From IMG/VR virus record IMGVR_UViG_3300021375_000204, positions 1-20,869 of that record: DNA of 20,869 nucleotides; one strand, written 5' to 3'. The position numbers and the translations under genes were made by a program. The notes beneath the pieces are model-generated. The model was not told the origin of the DNA and searched no databases. It saw only the letters and a program-made list of their open reading frames with translations. Source of the DNA: a virus. Below, one piece after another: positions 8,464 to 14,953 of the stretch (position 1 is the stretch's first letter; each line of letters begins with the position of its first letter).

Positions 8464-9465
8464 CTAACATTTCTTGTAATCGGTTAATTTTGTCAAAGCA
8501 CTTAATCTGGAATACGTGTTATTACTTATAATACCAGCAACTTGACTTTTTGTCAAGCCTGACATAATTAAGTCATTTACATCTTTCAGTTGCATATCAT
8601 TTGGCCATATTACTATGTTATAACCTTTGTCAACAACATCATACATTCTCTTAATAATTTCTCTGTTTCTTGGTTCGTTGTCAAATATATATGTGACTTG
8701 TTCAGTAGGTACACGTAGAGTCAAATCGGCGCCGCCAGCTGCCAAACAATTGTCAACAAACATACTATCAATGGGTCCTTCTACTATGTAAATATCTTCT
8801 TGTAGATTTACATTGTCAAGACCAAATACTTTTTGTTTGTTCTCATCAATTTTTATTGTGAGATATTTTGGTTGTTCATTACCAAATGCACGACCTTGAA
8901 AAGCAAATGGTTTGCCATCAACACCGTAAAAAGGAATAATCAACCTAGGGTGTTCACCTTTAGTATGAGGAAAAGTATTTGGTTTTACCTCATTAACAAA
9001 AGACATAAACTTATTTGAAAGATACAACTTACTAAAATATTCGGTTGGTATTTTTCTATTAATAACGTATCTATAAGCAGGATGTGATTCTTTCAACTCG
9101 CTTATTTTAATTAATTTACTAAAGTAATCTGTGTCTGCAAACTGCGTAGGTTTGAAATCAAACTTTTTAGGTTTTGGCGTGGAGGGTGCCGAGCCTTTAT
9201 ATCTCTCTAGTAAATATTCTTCATATTTTTTAGGGTCAATTTCTTTCAGGAAATTAGCCAAATTTTGGCCTTCACCACAATTATGACATTTAAAGAACAT
9301 ATCATTTTTTACTTGGTAAAAATATGCTCTCGCCTTGGTTTTACTCTTTTTAGAATCACCACAATGAGGACAACGAAAGTTAAAAAGATAATCACCTTTC
9401 TTCTTAAATTGCCCCAATCTTGATGATAATTCGTTAATATACTTTAAATCAATATAACTAGACAT
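8464..9465 (-). CDS. DNA primase, T4 gp61-type
   Basis: 333 aa from the ATG at 9465; T4 gp61 is about 342. A longer frame starts with TTG at 9486, but that would leave almost no leader after the promoter at 9502-9530. Seen: an N-terminal zinc site CPHCGDS...CHNCG (Cys32, 35, 60, 63), then the toprim core IYIVEGPIDSMFV (about 225-237, Glu229), YIFDNEPRN (Asp262) and KDVND (about 294-298). These are the metal-binding acidic residues of toprim primases. Role: making RNA primers for lagging strands together with the gp41 helicase, which is not in this window. It is the first gene of the replication/nucleotide operon, followed 9 bp later by nrdA. Confidence 0.9.
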   Translation of the reverse strand: MSSYIDLKYINELSSRLGQFKKKGDYLFNFRCPHCGDSKKSKTKARAYFYQVKNDMFFKCHNCGEGQNLANFLKEIDPKKYEEYLLERYKGSAPSTPKPKKFDFKPTQFADTDYFSKLIKISELKESHPAYRYVINRKIPTEYFSKLYLSNKFMSFVNEVKPNTFPHTKGEHPRLIIPFYGVDGKPFAFQGRAFGNEQPKYLTIKIDENKQKVFGLDNVNLQEDIYIVEGPIDSMFVDNCLAAGGADLTLRVPTEQVTYIFDNEPRNREIIKRMYDVVDKGYNIVIWPNDMQLKDVNDLIMSGLTKSQVAGIISNNTYSRLSALTKLTDYKKC

Positions 9466-9501
9466 TATATAAGTTTTTACTTTCAATTAGATTAGTCATA
9501 G

Positions 9502-9530
9502 AGAATAACACAATAATATGTGTTTGTCAA
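9502..9530 (-). promoter_or_regulatory. Sigma70-type (early) promoter of the primase-nrd operon
   Basis: On the minus strand, TTGACA (9525-9530, perfect -35) is followed by a 17-bp spacer and TATTCT (9502-9507, 4 of 6 for -10), with TG one base before the -10 (extended -10). The predicted transcript start near 9495 leaves about 30 nt before the primase ATG at 9465. Position, spacing and orientation all fit. It lies just downstream of the terminator at 9553-9580, so it starts a new transcription unit. Confidence 0.72.
9507..9524. promoter_or_regulatory. Palindrome in the promoter spacer (possible operator)
   Basis: The minus-strand reading AACACA-TATTAT-TGTGTT is a perfect 6-bp inverted repeat with a 6-bp centre. 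It fills the interval between -35 and -10 and touches the -10 hexamer. A dimeric DNA-binding protein could sit here and block polymerase. Palindromes of this size arise by chance in AT-rich DNA, so function is inferred only from the exact placement. Confidence 0.4.
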
Positions 9531-9552
9531 TGGTGGAAAAAACTTTCCAGCG

Positions 9553-9580
9553 AAAAAATAGCACCGAGGTTTCCAGCGCT
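9553..9580 (-). terminator. Intrinsic terminator ending the late envelope operon
   Basis: On the minus strand, AGCGCTGG and TCGGTGCT can pair around a 5-nt loop (9560-9580; 8 bp including three G-U pairs), followed by A and six T. It lies about 30 bp after the stop of the 141-aa gene and before the primase promoter, where a boundary between late and early transcription is expected. The G-U pairs make it moderate rather than strong. Confidence 0.6.
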
Positions 9581-9592
9581 GTTTTTTTAACC

Positions 9593-9608
9593 AGGACTTA
9601 CCAGTCCT
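9593..9608. repeat. Perfect hairpin just after the 141-aa gene
   Basis: AGGACT-GGTA-AGTCCT on the minus strand: a perfect 6-bp stem with a 4-nt loop, starting one base after the stop codon at 9610-9612. It has no T-tract, so it is not a terminator alone. It may stabilise the 3' end of the late transcript or add to the terminator that follows. Confidence 0.5.
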
Positions 9609-9609
9609 A

Positions 9610-10035
9610 CTACTTCATCATTTCTAGGATTTCGTGACCGTTTAAGGCTATAAACCACCCTATAACAACAGCACCACCCATAATTAACCATTTATATTTC
9701 TCTAGTATACCAATTCTCCCACCAATGTCAAGCTTCAATTGCTTTATTTCAATTAATAATCGCTTTTCTACTTGTTGGATTTCTTTTGAGAGGTCTTTAT
9801 GAACAGAATCTATCTCACCAGCTCTTTCTTTTAGCTTATCAAAAATGATTTCATCCATTTGTTCTTGTCTGGAGATTTTTTCTTCGTGTACGGCCAACAT
9901 TTGCTTGATGGATGTTGATACGTCTGTAAGTTTATCTATAGCCGTGTCTATTCTACCGTGGATTGAGCCCATATTCTCAACATCTTTTTTCAATCCAGCA
10001 ATATCTATAAGCATTTCTTTGTTTGATTCTGACAT
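9610..10035 (-). CDS. Tail-anchored coiled-coil membrane protein
   Basis: 141 aa. Residues about 15-112 are charged heptad-rich helix (for example ISRQEQMDEIIFDKLKERAG) and residues about 115-131 (KWLIMGGAVVIGWFIAL) form one membrane segment near the C-terminus. There is no signal peptide, so most of the protein probably faces the cytoplasm with a C-terminal anchor, although the opposite topology cannot be excluded. I recognise the AVHEEKISRQE block from conserved marine phage proteins of unknown function. It is the last gene of the late envelope operon, followed by a hairpin and a terminator. No enzyme motif. Confidence 0.8.
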   Translation of the reverse strand: MSESNKEMLIDIAGLKKDVENMGSIHGRIDTAIDKLTDVSTSIKQMLAVHEEKISRQEQMDEIIFDKLKERAGEIDSVHKDLSKEIQQVEKRLLIEIKQLKLDIGGRIGILEKYKWLIMGGAVVIGWFIALNGHEILEMMK

Positions 10036-10044
10036 ATTACTCTA

Positions 10045-10386
10045 CTAATTCGCTAAAGGATTTTGTGCTTTTAATTTAAGTTCTTGTATTTGTAATTTTA
10101 ATACTTCTACTTCTTTTTCTAATACTGCTACGCTAGTCTCGTTCTTCTTAATTCCAGACACGTCTGGCGCCTCCGATTCAGACTTTTCTAATAAAGATAT
10201 TCTTTCATTAGATTTAGCAATTTCAGCTGTATTTACTGTGATACCTGATACATCAACATTTGAACCCTCAATTGCTGATAATCTAGTATTGAATTCTCCC
10301 CACGCATAAAAACCACCACCTATGGTAGCAATAACACCTATTAAGGCTGCATATGTAGAGAGTTTATCTACTATTCCATTCTTCAT
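10045..10386 (-). CDS. Small membrane-anchored coiled-coil protein with internal repeat
   Basis: 113 aa. The N-terminal helix (about 10-30, TYAALIGVIATIGGGFYAWG) is a membrane segment. Two copies of a short unit follow: DVSGITVNTAEIAKSNERISLLEK (45-68) and DVSGIKKNETSVAVLEK (75-91), then a coiled coil to residue 105. AAGGAAT upstream of the ATG is a clear ribosome site. The duplicated DVSGI unit suggests the length of the stalk varies between phages. The general form resembles an inner-membrane spanin-like stalk, but a spanin pair already exists at 13853-14633. Function unknown. Confidence 0.8.
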   Translation of the reverse strand: MKNGIVDKLSTYAALIGVIATIGGGFYAWGEFNTRLSAIEGSNVDVSGITVNTAEIAKSNERISLLEKSESEAPDVSGIKKNETSVAVLEKEVEVLKLQIQELKLKAQNPLAN

Positions 10387-10396
10387 TTTTATTCCT

Positions 10397-12241
10397 TTAT
10401 TGTATTGATTTCAAAGCAGCTATTTCTGCTTGTAAAGTATTTATTCGTGTTGACACCCTAGCTAGAGCATTTTGTTGTACAGCAATTGGGTCATTACTGG
10501 TGTAGGCATTTAAACTAGCCTCTTTGTATATTTGTTGCTGTTCTAATATATTTAGTTTTTCAAATAACTCTAGGTTACCATCTGGAATGTTTCCACCATT
10601 TAATCTCTTACTTTTATATACTGTTAAATCTGGTGCGTTTGAAGATAGACCTGCTGATAACACTAGAGAAGTTGCTTGTAGTTTTTGGTCAACTCTTTTT
10701 AATTTAGAGTTTATTTTAGCAATTATTTTTGCAACCTTTTTACTTATGTTGTCAGCGTCGGTAGTGGTAATCTTCCTGTCCTCGACAGATACGTCTGTTT
10801 CATCTTCCACAACCTCGCTATTATTCTCCTTCTCCTCTTGTCTTTCTGTTTCCTTATCTTCAACCAATTCTGATTCATTTGATACAACATCACTCTCTTG
10901 TCCTTCCGGCTCTGTTGTCTCTTCATTTGTAGATAAAGTTTCCTCTGTCTTAATGGTTTCATTTGTAAGCTCTTCATTAGTAGCATTTGATTCCTCTTTT
11001 ATGTTAGATTCTTCCGTTGGTTTTGCTTCTATTATGTCTTCTCTTTTATTTTCCACCTCCTCAAAGTTATTTGTCATTGTTTCTTCTTCTTTAAATTCTT
11101 CCATATCTGGTTCTTCCATCATAATTTCTGGTTCATTTAAACTAGCAATTTCATTCATCATATCACCACCCAATTCTTTCATCATACTATCACCTAACTC
11201 TTCAAAAAATTGCTGTTCAGTAATATTTTCAACTTGTAATTCTTGTTTAAAATCTTCTACTAGATTATTAGTTTCTATAAAATCTGTAAATTGCATTTCA
11301 ACAAAGTCTTCAAATTTTATTTCTTCAAACTTACCAAGGTCATCTTCAACTATAACCTCAAATTTTATTTCCTCTATTTTTACTTCTTCCATTTTATCTA
11401 TTTCTTTAAATGCGTCTTCAACTTTATTATCTAAATCTACAAATAAATCCAAGCCATCATCTGTTGTTAAATTAACTGCGTCATTGATAGCCTCGCCTGC
11501 ATTTGTACAAGTACCTAGTTCTTCACAAGATGTAAATGTTGATGATTGAACACCAGCAGTTGTAATAGATAACTGAGCATTATCTACATCTGGTCCTCTA
11601 TGAGCCTCATCATATGATGTACCAGCGGTGTCATTATACATTTCTGCTCTGATTGTAAAATCGGTTTGTGTGTTTGAGTTATGAGTATAACTATCTGTAT
11701 AATTATTCCATTGACCACCATTACCTGCCCTATTCGGGTCGTGGTCATTTATATCTCTAATTTGTGTAGTTACCGTACCATCACCGGCTGTGATAGTTTG
11801 TTTAAGTGTAAATGTATTTTCTGTATTATTCCAAAACCATACATCTGCTGACATTGTTGAGGTAAAACCCTCATTGATTTGTGATTGTGTTAAGTGACCA
11901 TCGCCAACCAAATCCACATCTTGGTAGATACTACCATTAGGGTCACCTTCAAATGCTAAAACACCACCTGAAGTATTTTGTCCTGTGTAAGTTGTGCCTG
12001 ATGTGCTAGAGTGTCCGTGACCTATATCACCTGATTCAGTCCAACCGTGATTATAGTTACCCTTACCGTCTGGTGAAAAAGTTGAATTGTTTAAGACGTT
12101 GCCTGTGATTGTGCCTGCTGTAGATGTGGTACAGGTACGGTCACCAAGGTCGTTGGTTGTGCAGGTTTCTGCCTTACTTACGTTTAGAAAAGTCGTAAGG
12201 GTTAAGGCTATGACCAAACTTATAAACTTTATAACTTGCAT
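10397..12241 (-). CDS. Large secreted acidic protein, function unknown
   Basis: 614 aa. Residues 1-24 are a clear Sec signal (Lys-5, hydrophobic core, SKA before ETC). Residues about 40-230 read as a beta-rich domain with FSPDG, ADVWFWNNT and HRGPDVDNAQLSIT, similar in style to carbohydrate-binding or jelly-roll modules (inference). A Cys pair follows (SCEELGTC, 238-245). Residues about 260-490 are a long acidic Glu/Asp/Thr/Asn-rich stretch with a repeated EEIKFE (290-295 and 306-311). The C-terminal 120 residues are again ordered, with NIPDGNLELFEKLNILEQQQ and a final coiled coil, a block I have seen in marine phage proteins. No lipobox. The protein is presumably exported to the periplasm or beyond late in infection. 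Confidence 0.82.
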   Translation of the reverse strand: MQVIKFISLVIALTLTTFLNVSKAETCTTNDLGDRTCTTSTAGTITGNVLNNSTFSPDGKGNYNHGWTESGDIGHGHSSTSGTTYTGQNTSGGVLAFEGDPNGSIYQDVDLVGDGHLTQSQINEGFTSTMSADVWFWNNTENTFTLKQTITAGDGTVTTQIRDINDHDPNRAGNGGQWNNYTDSYTHNSNTQTDFTIRAEMYNDTAGTSYDEAHRGPDVDNAQLSITTAGVQSSTFTSCEELGTCTNAGEAINDAVNLTTDDGLDLFVDLDNKVEDAFKEIDKMEEVKIEEIKFEVIVEDDLGKFEEIKFEDFVEMQFTDFIETNNLVEDFKQELQVENITEQQFFEELGDSMMKELGGDMMNEIASLNEPEIMMEEPDMEEFKEEETMTNNFEEVENKREDIIEAKPTEESNIKEESNATNEELTNETIKTEETLSTNEETTEPEGQESDVVSNESELVEDKETERQEEKENNSEVVEDETDVSVEDRKITTTDADNISKKVAKIIAKINSKLKRVDQKLQATSLVLSAGLSSNAPDLTVYKSKRLNGGNIPDGNLELFEKLNILEQQQIYKEASLNAYTSNDPIAVQQNALARVSTRINTLQAEIAALKSIQ

Positions 12242-12290
12242 ATGCTACAAGGCAACTCCAAATAAGCCAATTAATAGTACCGTAATCCAT
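12174..12290 (-). CDS. Possible 38-aa membrane peptide overlapping the secreted protein gene
   Basis: The ATG at 12290 opens a frame of 38 codons (MDYGTINWLIWSCLVAYASY...FSKRK) ending at a TAA at 12174-12176, in a different frame from the 614-aa gene that it overlaps by 68 nt. It fills an otherwise empty 60-bp gap and encodes one hydrophobic helix with a basic tail. A ribosome site is weak (AGGAA about 13 bases upstream). The 614-aa gene itself lacks a well-placed ribosome site, so translation of this peptide could feed it. It may also be chance. Confidence 0.42.
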   Translation of the reverse strand: MDYGTINWLIWSCLVAYASYKVYKFGHSLNPYDFSKRK

Positions 12291-12303
12291 AAATTATTTA
12301 TTC

Positions 12304-13077
12304 CTATTTCGGTGGATTTTGTTTCATCTCCAGGCTTTTTTTTTTCATTTCTTTTTCAGCAGCCTTATCTACTTCTTTCCACTCTTTATTTGATTTACTT
12401 TCTTCTATTTTTTTTAATTTTTCTTGTACAACTTTCAATTCTTCCTGTCTAGCAATCTCATCTTTCTTTGCTTGAATTTTGTCTGCTTTCTGTACAACTT
12501 TTAATCTCTTTGTATAGATGTCATAGTCTGGTCTCAACTTATTGTATTTTTGCCATTGTTGAGTTGCAGCCTTACCGATTTTACCTTCAAATGGGCAAGG
12601 TGTACCAGATTGTTCCATTGCAAAGAACACTCTAGGATCCTGACACAAAATTGACACAGCTGCCACTTTCATACCAAGGTCATTTAATACTTTTGATAAT
12701 TTTATTCTTTCACAGTTCTCATCTGTTCTATATGTACCAGCAGATATACCTAAACCAAATGTAGATATACCACCTGCCATACCAACCACACATAAATCCT
12801 GTGACATTGCTGACATACTTGGTGCTGATGATTGAGAGGTTACTCTTGTCTCACCTGTGTTTGTGGTATTATTGGTTGTAGCCGTGGTATTAGAAGACGA
12901 ACCACTAGCGTAAGTAGTAGTTGATTCTTGGCTATATCCACCAGAAATAGTGGTGTTAGAACCTGAAGTTGTTGTTTGTGTGTTGGTCGTGGCACCATTT
13001 GAAGTGGTGTCCGCAAGTGTCAAGTGTGTTAGTCCCATAACGAAACATATTATAAGACCGATTAAAGTCTTGTTCAT
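12304..13077 (-). CDS. Secreted Ser/Thr-rich phage protein
   Basis: 257 aa from the ATG at 13077. A frame starting at GTG 13113 is longer, but the signal peptide begins here: MNKTLIGLIICFVMGLTHLTLA (1-22), cleavage likely before DTTS. Residues 23-88 are a low-complexity Thr/Ser/Asn linker with almost no charge. Next comes a compact domain with four cysteines (about 96, 122, 145, 161): SQDLCVVGMAGGIS, ENCERIKLSK, LGMKVAAVSILCQDPRVF, GTPCPFEGKIG. I recognise that domain from many marine phage genomes; its function is unknown. The C-terminal 65 residues are charged coiled coil. It is the first gene after the late promoter at 13157. Confidence 0.85.
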   Translation of the reverse strand: MNKTLIGLIICFVMGLTHLTLADTTSNGATTNTQTTTSGSNTTISGGYSQESTTTYASGSSSNTTATTNNTTNTGETRVTSQSSAPSMSAMSQDLCVVGMAGGISTFGLGISAGTYRTDENCERIKLSKVLNDLGMKVAAVSILCQDPRVFFAMEQSGTPCPFEGKIGKAATQQWQKYNKLRPDYDIYTKRLKVVQKADKIQAKKDEIARQEELKVVQEKLKKIEESKSNKEWKEVDKAAEKEMKKKSLEMKQNPPK

Positions 13078-13098
13078 AATTTGTCTCTGCGCCTCTAC

Positions 13099-13113
13099 GT
13101 GAGTTAATCTCAC
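13099..13113 (-). promoter_or_regulatory. Hairpin in the leader of the secreted-protein gene
   Basis: GTGAG-ATTAA-CTCAC on the minus strand, a perfect 5-bp stem between the late promoter (13157-13164) and the ATG at 13077. Possible roles are transcript stabilisation or control of ribosome access. It is short, so confidence is limited. Confidence 0.4.
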
Positions 13114-13156
13114 TTATTTGTATGCAATTTTCGTGCAAAAGAGGTCGTTGTACCTT

Positions 13157-13164
13157 TATTTATA
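13157..13164 (-). promoter_or_regulatory. T4-type late promoter (TATAAATA)
   Basis: A perfect match to the T4 late promoter core, recognised by the phage sigma factor gp55 with the gp33/gp45 system. It begins 7 nt after the stop of the 73-aa gene and lies 80 nt before the ATG at 13077. Its flanks, CCTTTATAAATAAAGG (13153-13168), form a perfect 16-bp palindrome. The two other late promoters share the upstream CCYTT. Confidence 0.8.
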
Positions 13165-13171
13165 AAGGATT

Positions 13172-13393
13172 TTATTCTAGTATCAAAGCCTTAATGCCTT
13201 TTGAGCCGTCAATATTAACTTCCAATTGTGCCTTTGATTTTATGCAACTATATTGTAAGTTATTATTGCCTTTTATTTGTCTTTCAGCTATTCTTTTTCC
13301 TTTGAGACAATTTGACATACTCTCTTGGATTCTATGTTCCTTTATCTCATTATTGACAATCATAAGTAGTGCTACAACTGTTTCTACAATCAT
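13172..13393 (-). CDS. Small conserved marine phage protein with N-terminal hydrophobic helix
   Basis: 73 aa, with AGGAT before the ATG. The first 13 residues (MIVETVVALLMIV) are hydrophobic, followed by NNEIKEHRIQESMSNCLKGK and two cysteines (29 and 50) that could form a disulphide outside the cytoplasm. The C-terminus VNIDGSKGIKALILE is regular. I recall close relatives in marine phages with the EIKEHRIQ...CLKGKR pattern, all uncharacterised. It ends the operon: the stop codon is followed 7 nt later by the next late promoter. Possible periplasmic or membrane peptide of the lysis/envelope block. Confidence 0.78.
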   Translation of the reverse strand: MIVETVVALLMIVNNEIKEHRIQESMSNCLKGKRIAERQIKGNNNLQYSCIKSKAQLEVNIDGSKGIKALILE

Positions 13394-13401
13394 TTTTTAT
13401 C

Positions 13402-13881
13402 CTATTGGCTTTTGCCATTCCCATTTTCGTATTTCATATCTCTATCTGCGTCTTTTAGTTTTTCAATATTATCAGCCGCCTTTTGCATTTGAGTTTGCAA
13501 AAATTCAATGTTAATTTTATTGTTTTTTGAATCATCTAATTCTTTTTCAATTTTCTCCACCGTTTTATACAAATCCTCGATTAACATATATTGTTCCGAG
13601 TCGGCAGGCAATGTACCCATTTCACCTCTAGGCCATTTAATTCTAAATTCTGTATTCTTTTCTAAATCGGTTGACAACATTTCAATTGCCTGATTTAGGT
13701 CTTTTTGAAGTAGTGTAAGTTTAGTCTCTGAAATGTTTAGTCGTTCTACAATACCGAAATAACTCCACACTCCTACTGCTACTGCACCGATTATGGCCAG
13801 CATATTACGGATTGGCATAGCAACTGCTGTACTGTCATCTAATTCTAAAGGTTTACTCATCTTTGATTTCTTCACTTTCAT
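13402..13881 (-). CDS. Conserved membrane protein with WPRGE block
   Basis: 159 aa. One membrane segment (about 24-44) is followed by a helix and the block EFRIKWPRGEMGTLPADSEQ (78-97), continuing as YMLIEDLY, which I recognise as conserved in marine phages. The rest is coiled coil. A second ATG at 13860 (MSKPLELDD) would reduce the overlap with the upstream gene from 29 to 8 nt and matches the usual N-terminus. Neither start has a strong ribosome site, so the start is open. It follows the spanin pair directly, which suggests an envelope or lysis-timing role, but no function is known to me. Confidence 0.8.
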   Translation of the reverse strand: MKVKKSKMSKPLELDDSTAVAMPIRNMLAIIGAVAVGVWSYFGIVERLNISETKLTLLQKDLNQAIEMLSTDLEKNTEFRIKWPRGEMGTLPADSEQYMLIEDLYKTVEKIEKELDDSKNNKINIEFLQTQMQKAADNIEKLKDADRDMKYENGNGKSQ

Positions 13882-14233
13882 AGTATTCTTTATATTTATC
13901 TAACAAATCATTTGTAATCTTCAACTGGTTTCTGATTCTAGCAAAGTTCTTAGCCAAGAGTTCAAAGTCCTTATCTGTAAGTCCCCATAACACCGGGTCT
14001 ATGCCTTGTTCCTCTAGCTTTTTGAATACTTCCTCAGCATTATTACTAGTGATAATAATCCATCTTAAATTCTCTAATTCAAGAGGTTTAGGACTGTTCA
14101 AATTGAGTTTTTCCCTAGGTACTTCTTGCTTAAATATTTCTAACTGTTTTACTCCAGCACAACTAGTAAGGAATATAGTTAGGGTTAGCAATAGAAGGAC
14201 ACTCTGAATTAATTTCAGACTTCTTTGTAGCAT
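13853..14233 (-). CDS. Outer-membrane spanin lipoprotein (Rz1-like)
   Basis: 126 aa. A lipoprotein signal with LTSC (Cys25 at the end of a hydrophobic run) directs acylation and outer-membrane anchoring. The mature domain contains ENLRWIIITSNNAEEVFKKL and DPVLWGLTDKDFELLAKNFA, a fold found in o-spanin partners of many marine phages, then an amphipathic helix. It starts inside the upstream i-spanin gene, in another frame, with a 71-nt overlap and its own ribosome site (AAGGAA five bases before the ATG). Family knowledge: o-spanin and i-spanin join across the periplasm and fuse the membranes in the last step of lysis. Confidence 0.85.
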   Translation of the reverse strand: MLQRSLKLIQSVLLLLTLTIFLTSCAGVKQLEIFKQEVPREKLNLNSPKPLELENLRWIIITSNNAEEVFKKLEEQGIDPVLWGLTDKDFELLAKNFARIRNQLKITNDLLDKYKEYYESEEIKDE

Positions 14234-14633
14234 TCTTTTCCTTATCTGTTAAAGGTGACCCACTAGCAATCTCTATACATCTTGTCGCCAATGCACTCGC
14301 ACCGTTTGTTATTCGTTCAATAGTTTCTGTTCTCTGTATGGCTAACTTACCAACGTCTCTATTCTTTTTATTAAATCTCTTATCTAAATCTTCTAAATCT
14401 TTTTTTAATACATTCACCAACTGATTTATCTTATTGTTAGCGTCTAGTATTTTTTTAAAATCTATCTTTTGGTTTTCTATGAGTTCTTTCTGCTCTGTGA
14501 CGGCAGATTCTAACTTGATTTGATTTGCTTTTAATGTAGCATTATCAGACCTTAATTTCATAACATAGGCACCAGCACCGGCAAGACCAGCAACCATTAC
14601 ACCTATCATTATCATTCTCATAGAACCAAACAT
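14163..14633 (-). CDS. Inner-membrane spanin (Rz-like)
   Basis: 156 aa. An N-terminal membrane helix (about 7-25, MIMIGVMVAGLAGAGAYVM) is followed by a long periplasmic coiled coil (about 28-112) and a Cys-containing tail (Cys119, Cys145). This is the Rz layout: N-in signal-anchor plus coiled-coil stalk. The downstream lipoprotein gene begins inside it in another frame, as in the classical Rz/Rz1 arrangement. The start is 1 bp after the stop of the 34-aa gene (TAATATG). The tail SECPSIANPNYIPY carries prolines, as is common at spanin contact ends. Confidence 0.85.
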   Translation of the reverse strand: MFGSMRMIMIGVMVAGLAGAGAYVMKLRSDNATLKANQIKLESAVTEQKELIENQKIDFKKILDANNKINQLVNVLKKDLEDLDKRFNKKNRDVGKLAIQRTETIERITNGASALATRCIEIASGSPLTDKEKNATKKSEINSECPSIANPNYIPY

Positions 14634-14634
14634 A

Positions 14635-14739
14635 TTATTTCTTTCTTAATTTTTTCATAGCATTTAAGATGTCTTCAAACTTTTCGTTGACATACCAACC
14701 TGCTACAAAACCGATTACAAATGCGATTGTTGTAAACAT
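14635..14739 (-). CDS. 34-aa single-pass membrane peptide
   Basis: Read directly: MFTTIAFVIGFVAGWYVNEK..., ending at the TAA at 14635-14637. One hydrophobic helix (2-16) is followed by a charged, basic tail (AMKKLRKK). The ribosome site is very good (AAAGGAGA, five bases before the ATG). Tiny proteins with IAFVIGFVAGWYVNEKFEDI are familiar from marine T4-like phages. It sits between a two-helix membrane protein and the spanins, so a part in lysis (holin partner or antiholin) is possible, but unproven. Confidence 0.82.
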   Translation of the reverse strand: MFTTIAFVIGFVAGWYVNEKFEDILNAMKKLRKK

Positions 14740-14749
14740 ATTATCTCCT

Positions 14750-14953
14750 TTAACTTTTACTTCCACCAATGTAACCACCAATTACTCCAATCAGTCCTGT
14801 GACTGACATCTTCATAAGTGTAATTACAGATTCATCTACTGGTCTGTTTTCTTCTAATGCTACCCAATAGTCACCAATGATGATAACTCCAAGTAAAACT
14901 AATACACCAGATGTTATTAGTAATATTACAATGTCTTTAAAATTTTTTATCAT
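14750..14953 (-). CDS. Two-helix small membrane protein, holin candidate
   Basis: 67 aa. Two hydrophobic segments (about 8-27, VILLITSGVLVLLGVIIIGD, and about 48-64, MSVTGLIGVIGGYIGG) are joined by an acidic loop (WVALEENRPVDESV), and the protein ends GGSKS. Size and topology fit a class II holin. I have seen the RPVDxSV...MxVTGxIG block in marine phages without assigned function. It lies immediately upstream of the spanin genes, where lysis genes cluster. Holin function is an inference from size, topology and position. Confidence 0.75.
   Translation of the reverse strand: MIKNFKDIVILLITSGVLVLLGVIIIGDYWVALEENRPVDESVITLMKMSVTGLIGVIGGYIGGSKS

Noticed and set aside
9593-9608. AGGACT/AGTCCT hairpin as a terminator
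   Set aside because: A perfect stem but no T-tract on either strand; the stem at 9560-9580 with six T downstream is the better candidate.
10524-11549. 341-codon open frame on the plus strand
   Set aside because: It is antisense to the Glu/Asp/Thr-rich 614-aa gene. Its Ser/Phe/Leu-rich product is what complementing acidic codons gives. No ribosome site or promoter, and no recognisable domain.
12291-12303. AATAAATA between the two secreted-protein genes
   Set aside because: It differs from the late promoter core at the first position and lacks the CCTT flank; the gap may be covered by the possible 38-aa peptide.
12087-12452. 121-codon plus-strand frame
   Set aside because: Antisense to the ends of two secreted-protein genes; the hydrophobic product arises from the complement of a Lys/Glu-rich coiled coil.
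13122-13514. 130-codon plus-strand frame
   Set aside because: It covers a late promoter and the antisense of the 73-aa gene, which has a ribosome site and a familiar sequence. Cys/Phe/Leu-rich product without domain.
13893-13900. GATAAATA close to the start of the 159-aa gene
   Set aside because: One mismatch to the late promoter core, no CCTT flank, and inside the coding sequence of the o-spanin.
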